NCBI GenBank assembly: GCA_031280035.1 | Contig: JAITHJ010000065.1 | Span: 1-52,366 of the forward strand | Direction of reading: 5' to 3' | From: Spirochaetaceae bacterium | Lineage (GTDB): Bacteria; Spirochaetota; Spirochaetia; Treponematales; Breznakiellaceae | DNA length: 52,366 nucleotides | Shown: positions 39,522-48,504 of the stretch, piece by piece | Position numbering within the stretch: position 1 is the first letter of the stretch | Layout: the number at the start of each line of letters is the position of its first letter | Notes under the pieces: generated by a model | Database searches by the model: none | The model's input: only the letters and a program-made list of their open reading frames with translations | What the model was told of the DNA's origin: nothing | Made by a program: the position numbers and the translations under genes

Positions 39522-39554
39522 TTAGTTTTAACTAATAGTGTTAATTATAGCTAA
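39522..39554. promoter_or_regulatory. Candidate tandem dyad operator upstream of feoA
   Basis: TTAGTTTTAACTAA (39522-39535) and TTAATTATAGCTAA (39541-39554), 19 bp start to start. Confidence 0.6.
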
Positions 39555-39728
39555 CAGAAAAAAATAGGTCAAGTCATTGTGGAGACACAGGTAATTGCAG
39601 CCGGATAGCGGCGCATTATAAAATATATTGCTTGTTCATTAACTGCATAGTAAAATGAAAAGCCGTTTTATTTAAAACGGCCCGTTGAACGTTGTTTGCG
39701 GATTTAAAATTAATTAAAGAGGTTTTGT

Positions 39729-41285
39729 ATGAAAAAAGCCATTGGGTTGAGCGTGCTTGCAGTACTTCTATTTGCGGGGACGCTTTTTGCGGATGAAAAT
39801 GAAGTTGATACTGATGATGGAGCGTTTTTTACCGATGAACACGATATTCACACCGATGAATCCTCGCAGGTGAGGGCTTCAATTACGGTCGGGGACACCG
39901 GCGTAGGCGAATTGAACATCGGCGGCGCAGTAAAGACGGGGCTGCGTTCGTTTACGACGACTCAGGTTGCCAAAGACAAACAAAAGCCTAAGCCTACTCA
40001 AGTTTATCTATGGAATGATGACGGCGGTTATCCGTTTCGTACCAATCTGTTTATTGGATGGAAGTACAAGAATATTGGGGCGAAGTTTAATTTACTGCAA
40101 AATATAGACGCGGCAAATAATGCAACGCTTGGATTTGGCAACGCCTACGGCTGGATGTGGCTATTTAATGACAAAACTCAGATAAGTCTTGGCAAGATAG
40201 ACGATCATCTTTGGGGGACGAACGATGTCGGCACCGCGACTGACGCCGAGATAGAGTCGTGCTACGGCGTGAAAGTTGCGTTCTTCCTGCTGGAGGGTTT
40301 TTCGTTCGGCGCGGTAATGCGGGCGCGGCCTTCAGACGTCAAGTGGATTTCTCCGAACGATACTGCCACCCTCGGAAGCTGGGAAACCGGTGATTTTACC
40401 GATTATTACGATATCGAGTATTCGAAGCCGGACGACAACAAATTCACGCTGGATCAATTCATAAAAGAGCCTACGTTCGGGGCGATTTGGAAGAAATCGG
40501 ATGAGCGGGGGGGGGTGTTCAATATCGGCGGTTCGGTGCGGCTTAAAAGAAATGGAAACACCGCGCAATTCGATACGGCAACGGGGACGTGGAGCGGCTA
40601 CAAGGAATATTTTCGCGGCGTTGATGTGCTTGCCGGCTTCAAGCTGCTTGCGATTCCTAAGACCGCGCTGTCGATTGACTGCAACATTCAGCATCTTGGC
40701 TATGATACGGCGCTGCTTGGCATGAAAAAGGGCAGCACGGATGGCCTGTGGGTGTCGCCGCGGGCGGAAGGCAATGTAAAGCTGGAGTTTTCGGTGGAGG
40801 GTGTTTTCACGATTGGCGGTAAGTGGACGTCTATTTTGAAGCCTGTTATTGAGAAGGATGGGGTGATTTCCAGCGGTAATTACAAGAACGAGTTTTTTCA
40901 GAATTATATGGCATGGGCGGAGGTAAAGCGTAAACTGCGGACAGGCATAGACGTTGGATTGTACGGCGAGGCGGTGTTTGTTGGGCTGACCGGCGATCAG
41001 AAGGCGGGGAAGCTTGTGGGCGAGAAGACCACTGTCGCGGGATACGATATCATTGTAACGGGACACGAATCTTTTAGGACGTTCAAGTATGTTTTGGTAA
41101 AGCCGAAGATTGGGTTTAGTCTTTATACAGGACTTTCGTTTGCCATTTGGGATGCGATAACGTATTATGGGGCGAACTTTGGCGGCGAATATCCGAACGG
41201 CAATTACGATAAGAGCAGCCCGTTGAAGAATAATCCGGCGTATTACGAGAACATTATTCACGTTGAATTCAACTGGAGTTTCTAG
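39729..41285 (+). CDS. Putative outer-membrane beta-barrel protein
   Basis: Signal peptide ending FADE; beta-strand pattern; terminal Phe (VEFNWSF); contains a G9 tract. Confidence 0.75.
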   Translation: MKKAIGLSVLAVLLFAGTLFADENEVDTDDGAFFTDEHDIHTDESSQVRASITVGDTGVGELNIGGAVKTGLRSFTTTQVAKDKQKPKPTQVYLWNDDGGYPFRTNLFIGWKYKNIGAKFNLLQNIDAANNATLGFGNAYGWMWLFNDKTQISLGKIDDHLWGTNDVGTATDAEIESCYGVKVAFFLLEGFSFGAVMRARPSDVKWISPNDTATLGSWETGDFTDYYDIEYSKPDDNKFTLDQFIKEPTFGAIWKKSDERGGVFNIGGSVRLKRNGNTAQFDTATGTWSGYKEYFRGVDVLAGFKLLAIPKTALSIDCNIQHLGYDTALLGMKKGSTDGLWVSPRAEGNVKLEFSVEGVFTIGGKWTSILKPVIEKDGVISSGNYKNEFFQNYMAWAEVKRKLRTGIDVGLYGEAVFVGLTGDQKAGKLVGEKTTVAGYDIIVTGHESFRTFKYVLVKPKIGFSLYTGLSFAIWDAITYYGANFGGEYPNGNYDKSSPLKNNPAYYENIIHVEFNWSF

Positions 41286-41394
41286 TGCAGTGAAGCGCGT
41301 ACAGTCAGCGGCGGAACAGGCGCGGGCGTTCCCGTCTTGTTGATAAAGCCCTGTTAATACGGTATTATAGTTACAGATAAGGAGGCGGAAGTTT

Positions 41395-41841
41395 ATGACG
41401 TTTGCATCTGTTGCGGATAAATTTTTAAGCGGCGGGTATCCTGTTCCAATGATGGTGCTTATCGTAGTTATTGGCGGGATAGCAATGCTTTTTTTCTCTA
41501 AACGAATGTTGAACAAACTCAACATAGCGACAAAAAGCGATATAGCGTGGCTGGAGACAGCGACAAAAAGCGATATAGCGCGGCTGGAGACAGCGACGAA
41601 AAGTGATATAACGCAGCTAAAAAACGATATATCACAGCTAAAAAGCGAGATAACGCAGTTACGAGAAGATTTCAGCCGCGGTCTTTTACAATTAAAGGAA
41701 AACGATCTTTTCCATACGAACAAGGCCATTTTGATAATGGCGCGCGCGTTAATCACAGACGAATCCGTTTACGGCAGAATCAAGGACGCGATACTCGAAA
41801 ACGCCACAGACCGGCTGCGCGGCGACCTGCGCGGCATTTGA
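41395..41841 (+). CDS. TM protein with hendecad coiled-coil repeats
   Basis: SD aaggagg; one TM; ATKSDIAWLET/ATKSDIARLET/ATKSDITQLKN encoded by 33-bp repeats. Confidence 0.75.
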   Translation: MTFASVADKFLSGGYPVPMMVLIVVIGGIAMLFFSKRMLNKLNIATKSDIAWLETATKSDIARLETATKSDITQLKNDISQLKSEITQLREDFSRGLLQLKENDLFHTNKAILIMARALITDESVYGRIKDAILENATDRLRGDLRGI

Positions 41842-42188
41842 CGGCGGCGGTTCGCAGGCGGCGGCGGACTGCCGGACGAGAAAAGCGCGCGCCCGCCTTG
41901 TCCCGCCGGCGGATTTTTAGTATGTTAATTCGATGATGATGATACAGCCGCCGTTACACCAACAGCCAACAGCCAATTTTGTAGACTTTATCCGCTGTAT
42001 CAAGCCCCTCGCGCCGCGTGGGGGATTCCGGACGCGGCGTTCGGGACTCAGGCCGGCGGGTTTGCTGTTCCGAATGACCCGCGTTCAGAAGAGTCTGCGG
42101 CGCGGCGCGGCGCGTACAGGCAATTCGCGGCCCCATTCAAGTCAGATTCAGGCCGTCTTAGGCCAAATTCAAGTAATAAGGAAAAAGT

Positions 42189-42539
42189 ATGAGTGAAACC
42201 AAACCGGATTTTAGCGTGGAACATCGTTCCGTCTCGTTCGTTCATCGAATTATGTTATGGGGCGGTGTCATCCGCCGGTTTTTTCTGTTCGTTTTCAACA
42301 GGAAATACATCACCCAAAGCGTTCTGAACCGGCGCGGGGAGTGCAGCCGCTGCGGCGCGTGCTGCAAACTCGCGCTTCGGGTCTGTCCCTGCCTCAAAAT
42401 GCACGAGGACGGGTCAAGTTCCTGCGAGATACACGGCGCATTTAGAATGCCGAACTGCGTAATCTTCCCAATAGACCACAACGATATACAAGACCGGAAC
42501 AGAATCTCCCCCCATCCGTGCGGCTATTCCTTCGAATAG
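42189..42539 (+). CDS. YkgJ-like Cys-cluster (Zn/Fe-binding) protein
   Basis: CSRCGACCKLALRVCPCL...CEIHGAFRMPNC...HPCGY; SD aagga. Confidence 0.78.
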   Translation: MSETKPDFSVEHRSVSFVHRIMLWGGVIRRFFLFVFNRKYITQSVLNRRGECSRCGACCKLALRVCPCLKMHEDGSSSCEIHGAFRMPNCVIFPIDHNDIQDRNRISPHPCGYSFE

Positions 42540-42552
42540 GGCGTTCGGAGGG

Positions 42553-43056
42553 GATTTCAGATTTCGGATTTCAGATTTCGGGAAAGAGTGGGCAGTGAGG
42601 AGTGGGCAGTGGACAGTTGTCAGTAATCGGTAATCAGTTTTCAGTAGTCAGTTGTCAGCTTTTGGGGTGAAGTCTTTAGCTTTCACCCCGAAGTCTTTAG
42701 ACTTCACCCCGAAGTCTTGAGACTTCACTCCGAAATCTTTAGACTTCACCCCGAAGTCTTGAGACTTCACCCCGAAGTCTTTAGCTTTCACCCCGAAATC
42801 TTTAGACTTCACCCCGAAATCTTTAGACTTCACTCCGAAGTCTTTAGACTTCACCCCGAAGTCTTTAGACTTCACTCCGAAATCTGAAATCTGAAATCCG
42901 AAATCTTGAGACTTCACCCCGAAGTCTTTAGACTTCACTCCGAAGTCTTGAGACTTCACCCCGAAATCTGAAATCTGAAATCCGAAATCTTTAGATTTCA
43001 CTCCGAAATCTGAAATCTGAAATCCGAAATCTTGAGACTTCACCCCGAAATCTCCC
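42553..43056. repeat. Heptamer-clocked repeat island including an 18-copy 21-bp array
   Basis: GATTTCA heptads from 42553, GTTGTCA-type heptads, then CCCCGAAGTCTTTAGACTTCA units; CCCCGAA at 42686 and 43043 keep the 7-bp phase of 42553. Confidence 0.95.
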
Positions 43057-43128
43057 CCCTACACGGACGGCGCAATATACGCTACGCTTATCCGGCGCGT
43101 CCGTAATGGGAAACTACGCGCATAAGGA

Positions 43129-44454
43129 GTGTTTATGCCGCCTTCGTTTATCGATTTTGTGATTTTCATCTTAGCCGCTGTTCAATTGCTGCTGTTCGTT
43201 ATCTTTCTGCTCATGCGGGGCGGAAAAAATCACGAACCCGTATTCCAAAAACTCGCCGAATACGAAAAAAAGCTCGATAAAAATGAAGTTTCCCTGAAAG
43301 ATGAATTCAGCAGAAACAGAGACGAATCGAATAAATCCGCGCGGATTTCCCGCGAAGAACTCCAGTCAGCTCTGAAATCAAACCGCGAAGAACAATTAGC
43401 CGCGCTCCGTTTTATCCGCGAAGAGCTGTCAAAAACATTGCGCGAATTCGGCGATGTTTTTTCTAAAAACTTTGAAAAAAACCGCGAAACCATCGAAAAG
43501 AAATTGACCGATATTCAAACCGATAACAGCGCCAAACTTGAAAAAATGCGCGAAACTGTTGACGAAAAGCTCCACAAAACACTGGAAGCGCGGCTCGGCG
43601 ATTCGTTCAAGCTCGTAAGTGAACGGCTTGAGCTCGTACAAAAAGGTCTGGGCGAAATGCAAAGCCTCGCCGCCGGAGTCGGCGACCTAAAAAAAGTACT
43701 CTCAAATGTAAAAACCAAAGGCGTGTTTGGCGAATACCAGTTGGGAGGCATCCTCGAAGAAATGCTCTCCCCAAACCAGTACGCAGTAAACGTAAAAACC
43801 AAAGCCGGAAGCAACGACATCGTAGAATATGCCGTCAAAATCCCGTCAAAAGAAAACTCCGAAAAAGTTGTGTGGCTGCCCATCGACTCGAAATTCCCGA
43901 CAGAAACATACGAACGGCTGAACGCCGCATACGATACAGGAGACGTCCCCGAAATCGAAAAAAACAAAAAAGAACTGGAAAAAACTATCAAACTATTCGC
44001 AAAAGACATAAAAACGAAGTATATCGATCCGCCGAATACAACGGATTTCGCCATAATGTTCCTGCCGTTTGAAAGCCTTTACGCAGAAGTCCTCCGTATA
44101 CACGGCCTGTTCGACGTATTGCAGCGCGATTATAAAATTACAATTACCGGCCCTACAACCATTTCAGCTTTTTTGAACAGCCTCAGAATGGGTTTCAGAA
44201 GCCTCGCCGTAGAAAAAAGAACCAGCGAGATATGGGAAGTCTTGGGAGCGGTAAGAACGGAATTCGGCAAGTTTGCGGATATACTGGACGCGGCAAAGAA
44301 AAAACTCGACGCCGCAAGCGATGAACTTGCAAAAACTCGCACGCGAACGAAAATGATTGAACGCAAATTGAAGAATGTAGAATCGCTGCCCGAACAACAG
44401 GCGTTCAATGTACTGGAGCTTAACAGCGACAGCGCCGGCCTTAATCTGGAATAG
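43129..44454 (+). CDS. rmuC: DNA recombination protein RmuC
   Basis: N-terminal TM, long coiled coil, GVFGEYQLGGILEEMLSPNQY, WLPIDSKFPTETYERL, FLPFESLYAEVLR. Confidence 0.93.
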   Translation: MFMPPSFIDFVIFILAAVQLLLFVIFLLMRGGKNHEPVFQKLAEYEKKLDKNEVSLKDEFSRNRDESNKSARISREELQSALKSNREEQLAALRFIREELSKTLREFGDVFSKNFEKNRETIEKKLTDIQTDNSAKLEKMRETVDEKLHKTLEARLGDSFKLVSERLELVQKGLGEMQSLAAGVGDLKKVLSNVKTKGVFGEYQLGGILEEMLSPNQYAVNVKTKAGSNDIVEYAVKIPSKENSEKVVWLPIDSKFPTETYERLNAAYDTGDVPEIEKNKKELEKTIKLFAKDIKTKYIDPPNTTDFAIMFLPFESLYAEVLRIHGLFDVLQRDYKITITGPTTISAFLNSLRMGFRSLAVEKRTSEIWEVLGAVRTEFGKFADILDAAKKKLDAASDELAKTRTRTKMIERKLKNVESLPEQQAFNVLELNSDSAGLNLE

Positions 44455-44556
44455 ACCGCTCCAGACGCCGTAAACTGGATTCACATGGCGTAACCTATTG
44501 CAAAATACGTCAGAAACATTAAACTGAATGGCGAACATTATGGGGAGATTAAAAGC

Positions 44557-45513
44557 ATGATAACAAACAAATTTTGGAATCATAAAACACAAAAAATTAT
44601 TAAAGCTGCTATTGCCGCGTACCTTGTGTTGAGTTTAGTTCCATGCGTGTATGTTGCAAGGAAAGCCTACAACAAAATCAGTGATAAAATTAAAGTTGAC
44701 GCTTCTAAGAAGCAGATCAAAGCGGCGCTCGTATCTTCGCAGAGCGTTTTTTCTTTGGCGAATGAAGCGGGGGGGGGGGGCAGATTTAATCCCACGCTCA
44801 TCGCTCATGCCGGCGGGGTATTATTTGACAGAAGCGGCGCAATGCTGACCTATACCAATTCCAAAGAAGCCATTGTACAAAATTATAATCGCGGACATCG
44901 CTGTTTTGAAATCGATTTTACGCTGACAAAAGACGGGCGGCTCGCTGCAGTTCATGATTGGGAAGAGGGAAAGCGGATAACCGGCAAAAACTGGGCGGAC
45001 GCTCCCACCAGTAAAGAATGGTTAGAAGCAAAAATACTCGGCGAATACACAACGCTTTTTATAGACGACATCGTAAATCTTATGGAAATTTATCAGGATA
45101 TGTACATTGTAACTGATACTAAGGAAGCGTCAGATACTGAATATATAACCATAGAATTTATGGAAATAAAACGGGCTGCGGAAAAATCATCTTATGGCAT
45201 CATGGATAGAATTGTCCCGCAGATTTATCTTCCCCAAATGCTGGAAACATTATACGCGATATATGAATTCCAAAATGTGATTTACACCTTATATCAAAGC
45301 CCGCAGACCGATTATGAAGTGATGCAATTCGTTGTAAGCCATAAGAGCATTACGGCTGTAACGATGCCGTTATACCGGGCAAACGCGGAATTTGTAGAAG
45401 CGCTGACGCAGGCGGGAAAGAAAGTTTATGTACACACCGTAAACAAATTCGAAGAGGCCTATCAGACGCGGGAAAAAGGCGTATCAGGCATTTACACAGA
45501 TTACCTGTATTGA
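44557..45513 (+). CDS. Membrane-anchored glycerophosphodiester phosphodiesterase-like protein
   Basis: TM anchor; LIAHAGG, FEIDFTLTKDGRLAAVHDWE; C-terminal VYVHTVNK...GVSGIYTDYL; contains G12. Confidence 0.85.
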   Translation: MITNKFWNHKTQKIIKAAIAAYLVLSLVPCVYVARKAYNKISDKIKVDASKKQIKAALVSSQSVFSLANEAGGGGRFNPTLIAHAGGVLFDRSGAMLTYTNSKEAIVQNYNRGHRCFEIDFTLTKDGRLAAVHDWEEGKRITGKNWADAPTSKEWLEAKILGEYTTLFIDDIVNLMEIYQDMYIVTDTKEASDTEYITIEFMEIKRAAEKSSYGIMDRIVPQIYLPQMLETLYAIYEFQNVIYTLYQSPQTDYEVMQFVVSHKSITAVTMPLYRANAEFVEALTQAGKKVYVHTVNKFEEAYQTREKGVSGIYTDYLY

Positions 45514-45551
45514 CCGGCGATTTGCCGCCTAACCGCCGCGCCTTTCGGTAA

Positions 45552-45638
45552 CGGAGAGAGAGGGATTCGAACCCTCGGTGCCCTCACGAGCACACACGAC
45601 TTCCAATCGTGCACCTTCGACCGCTCGGTCATCTCTCC
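45552..45638 (-). tRNA. tRNA-Ser (anticodon GGA)
   Basis: Reverse complement GGAGAGATGACCGAGCGGTCGAAGG...TTGGAAG loop...GGGTTCGAATCCCTCTCTCTCCG. Confidence 0.95.
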
Positions 45639-45868
45639 TTGTTCAGAATATCTTAACCATTCAAAGCGAAACAATCAATACAACCATCTCTTACTGACAA
45701 GCGTTCCCAAAGAACAACATTCCTCTCTGACAAACCGGACTTTTTGCGTGGAGCTTGTTATCAGTTTGTTTTCCAGATAAAATCATAACGGACTCGTTCA
45801 GTAAACAAGATCATGCACATTGCTGCGGGTACGTTATCGAACCGGTCTCATAGAATAGAGGAACATAT

Positions 45869-46240
45869 ATGAATATTATTCAGACTGACGCCGCCCCTGC
45901 GGCTATCGGGCCTTATTCACAGGGCTTCTCCGTTGGAAATCTTATTTGGACATCGGGACAGATTCCGCTTAATCCCAAAACGGGCGGCATTGTTGACGGC
46001 GGCATTACCGGGCAGGCCGAACAGTGCATACAAAACCTCAAAGCGGTATTGGAGGCGGCGGGTTCTTCGCTTACGAAAGTCATTAAGACGACATGTTTTC
46101 TTGCGGACATGGATGATTTCGCGGCGTTTAATGACGTTTACGCGCGGCATTTTACCGGCAGACCGGCGCGTTCCTGCGTAGCGGTAAAAACGCTGCCTAA
46201 GAATGTTCTGTGCGAAATAGAGGCCGTCGCCGAAAAATAG
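45869..46240 (+). CDS. ridA: RidA/YjgF family deaminase
   Basis: AIGPYSQGFSVGNLIWTSGQIPLNP...ARSCVAVKTLPKNVLCEIEAVA. Confidence 0.95.
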   Translation: MNIIQTDAAPAAIGPYSQGFSVGNLIWTSGQIPLNPKTGGIVDGGITGQAEQCIQNLKAVLEAAGSSLTKVIKTTCFLADMDDFAAFNDVYARHFTGRPARSCVAVKTLPKNVLCEIEAVAEK

Positions 46241-46274
46241 CCGCGCGGCATAAACCGCCGCCCGCGCATGGCGA

Positions 46275-46907
46275 TTATCTGCCGAACATCATTTTGAAGG
46301 GGTTCTTTCCCCAGCGGATGAAGAAATAGATAACGCCGGCTGCAAAGCCGAAAAGATGCGTTATATGCGCTATGCCGCTTGCGATGCCGAACAGTCCTGA
46401 AAACAATTCTATTGCGGTAAAAAGCATTACCATGACGGGCGCGCGCAAAGGCAGTATTCCCCAAATATATATATAACTTTGGGGAAAGAATGCGGCATAG
46501 GCCAGCTGCACGGCAAAGAGCGCGCCGGAGGCGCCGACCAGATAGGGATTCGCTCCCGTCAGAACGTAAACGACAAACGAAAAGACGCCGGCCAGTACGC
46601 CTGTCAGGAGATAGTATAAGACGAATTCTTTACTGCCGATGTACCGTTCAAGCGAAGTTCCAAATATCAGCAGGGCGATCATATTAAAGATGATATGGGA
46701 ATAGCCGTGCATATCGTGGATGAACATATAGGTAATAAACTGCCAATACATATTGCGGGCGAGTACGTTTACCGGATTCAGGGCAAAGTAATAGAACACC
46801 ATGCCGCGCGTTAGAAACTGTAGGGCGAAAACGGCTGCGGTAATGCCTATCAAATAGAGCGCGGCGTTACGATACGAGTATCGAAAGGGTCTTCGTAGTG
46901 GATTCAT
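46275..46907 (-). CDS. Rhomboid-family intramembrane protease
   Basis: GASGALFAV serine motif and AHITHLFGFAAG histidine motif; six TM pattern. Confidence 0.9.
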   Translation of the reverse strand: MNPLRRPFRYSYRNAALYLIGITAAVFALQFLTRGMVFYYFALNPVNVLARNMYWQFITYMFIHDMHGYSHIIFNMIALLIFGTSLERYIGSKEFVLYYLLTGVLAGVFSFVVYVLTGANPYLVGASGALFAVQLAYAAFFPQSYIYIWGILPLRAPVMVMLFTAIELFSGLFGIASGIAHITHLFGFAAGVIYFFIRWGKNPFKMMFGR

Positions 46908-46910
46908 GAC

Positions 46911-47786
46911 TTATGCCTCCTGCGCGGACGCTTCACGCTTTGACATAGCGATTCTTTTTTCGCGCACATTTTGCAGCGCGGCGTTAAGAGCCGGCGCATT
47001 ATTTTCCTGAATGAACTGTTTTATTTTCTGAATTGAGTTCTCGAACGCGGTAATGTGGAAAATCAATTCTTTTTTATTGGCCAGGAAGAGTTCCGTCCAT
47101 AGCGGGGCGTTTATCATTGCTATCCGCGTTAAGTCTTCGTAGCTTCCGCCGCCGAATTCGGTAATCCGCGTGTCTTCCGCGCTGTCAACGAGGGCCGAAG
47201 CGATGACATGGCACAACTGGCTGGTGAACGCGATTTTATGGTCGTGGACGGCGCAGTTTGTTTCGGTAACGCGGGCAAAGCCGATTTTCCGAATCAGCGC
47301 CTTAAAGAACTCGATATTCTCGCGTTTATTAGACGGCAGCGGCATGATGATATAGATTTTGTCCTTAAATATGCCCGCGCCTGAGTGGGGGAGGCCTTCT
47401 TTTTCGCTGCCGGCCATAGGGTGGCCGCAAATGAAGTCAACGTCATCACGAAGTATATCGCTCAGATGATTGACGATCTCCCGTTTTACTCCGGCGATTT
47501 CCGTTACAATCGCGCCCGTCTTAAAGAAAGATTTCTGACGGGTCAAGAACGCGATACTGTCCTGCGGGTACAAGCAAACGAAGACAATATCGCACTGCGC
47601 CAGCATAGCGGGGGCGTCTTGGGGGGCAAAGCCGCCGTCAATGAGGCCGTCCGCGCGCGCGCGCTCAAGCGCGGCGGGATTTTTGTCCAGCGCGAGAATC
47701 CTGTAGTCATCGGGGAGCGCGCGCAGGGCTTTTGCGAAAGAGCCGCCCATAAGACCGAGTCCTGCGAATCCGGCAGTCTTAGACAT
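46911..47786 (-). CDS. tyrA: Prephenate dehydrogenase
   Basis: GLGLMGGSFAKAL, CGHPMAGSEKEGLPHSGAGIFK, FTSQLCHVIASALV. Confidence 0.92.
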   Translation of the reverse strand: MSKTAGFAGLGLMGGSFAKALRALPDDYRILALDKNPAALERARADGLIDGGFAPQDAPAMLAQCDIVFVCLYPQDSIAFLTRQKSFFKTGAIVTEIAGVKREIVNHLSDILRDDVDFICGHPMAGSEKEGLPHSGAGIFKDKIYIIMPLPSNKRENIEFFKALIRKIGFARVTETNCAVHDHKIAFTSQLCHVIASALVDSAEDTRITEFGGGSYEDLTRIAMINAPLWTELFLANKKELIFHITAFENSIQKIKQFIQENNAPALNAALQNVREKRIAMSKREASAQEA

Positions 47787-48138
47787 GGATACCTATCGCT
47801 TCGCGGATTGATTCCACGAGCGTCTTTCGCCCCTCAACATTTCCGGTAAGCGGAGGCACTTCGACGACAAGCGGATATTCGCCGGAGAGCTGCCATTGTA
47901 TCAATTCATCGCGCAGCCATACGGCGGCTTGTTCGCTGAGTATGAGGATTTTGCACGTGGGCGGCTCTTTCCTGCGGGAGGCCGCGTCTGCGGACGGCGC
48001 AGCCGCGTCTTTCCTGCGGACGGTCATGGCGGTGAACGCTTGAAGCGCCTCGTCCGCGTTTGAGACGGCGCATCCGTCAACGCCGGCAAAGCGGAAGGCG
48101 GTCAGCAGTTCGTCTTCGCCGATGAAGTAGTAGTCCAT
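47779..48138 (-). CDS. V-type ATP synthase subunit F
   Basis: MDYYFIGEDELLTAFRFAGVDGCAV...ILILSEQAAVWLRDEL; adjacent to subunit K. Confidence 0.85.
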   Translation of the reverse strand: MDYYFIGEDELLTAFRFAGVDGCAVSNADEALQAFTAMTVRRKDAAAPSADAASRRKEPPTCKILILSEQAAVWLRDELIQWQLSGEYPLVVEVPPLTGNVEGRKTLVESIREAIGIHV

Positions 48139-48147
48139 GACGCGCGG

Positions 48148-48441
48148 TTAGAGGATGAGGATAAGAAGCCCTACCAGAAAGCCCCACAGACAAATGCCTT
48201 CGGCAAGGCCGACAAAGGGCATCGCTTTTCCAGACAATTCGGCGTTTTCGCTCATCGCGCCCATAGCTGCCGCGCCTATATGGCCGACGGCTATGCCTCC
48301 GCCGATGCAGGCTATGCCTACGGCGAGCGCGGCGGCGATATAGCGAACGCCGTTTCCGCCCCCTTCCACCGCCGCCTGTTCCTGCGCGAAAACCGCCGCC
48401 GGTATAAAAAGATACGTTAGTCGTGCAATAAATCTTTTCAT
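48148..48441 (-). CDS. V-type ATP synthase subunit K (proteolipid)
   Basis: Gly/Ala-rich helix plus GLAEGICLWGFLVGLL helix with membrane Glu; leader-like N-terminus. Confidence 0.87.
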   Translation of the reverse strand: MKRFIARLTYLFIPAAVFAQEQAAVEGGGNGVRYIAAALAVGIACIGGGIAVGHIGAAAMGAMSENAELSGKAMPFVGLAEGICLWGFLVGLLILIL

Positions 48442-48504
48442 AATATCCTGTTTCTCCTATGCGCCCCAGTATAGCGTTAAATCGTCCGAAACGCTAGAGG
48501 GGAG

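Noticed and set aside
40332-41756. 474-aa antisense ORF over the outer-membrane protein gene
   Set aside because: The + strand has a signal peptide, SD and beta-barrel pattern; the antisense product is Arg/Ile-rich low complexity spanning two + CDSs.
42648-43043. 131-aa DFGVKSKDFG repeat ORF as a protein
   Set aside because: It follows automatically from the 21-bp repeat, lacks a plausible RBS, and resembles known spurious ISDF-type repeat ORFs.
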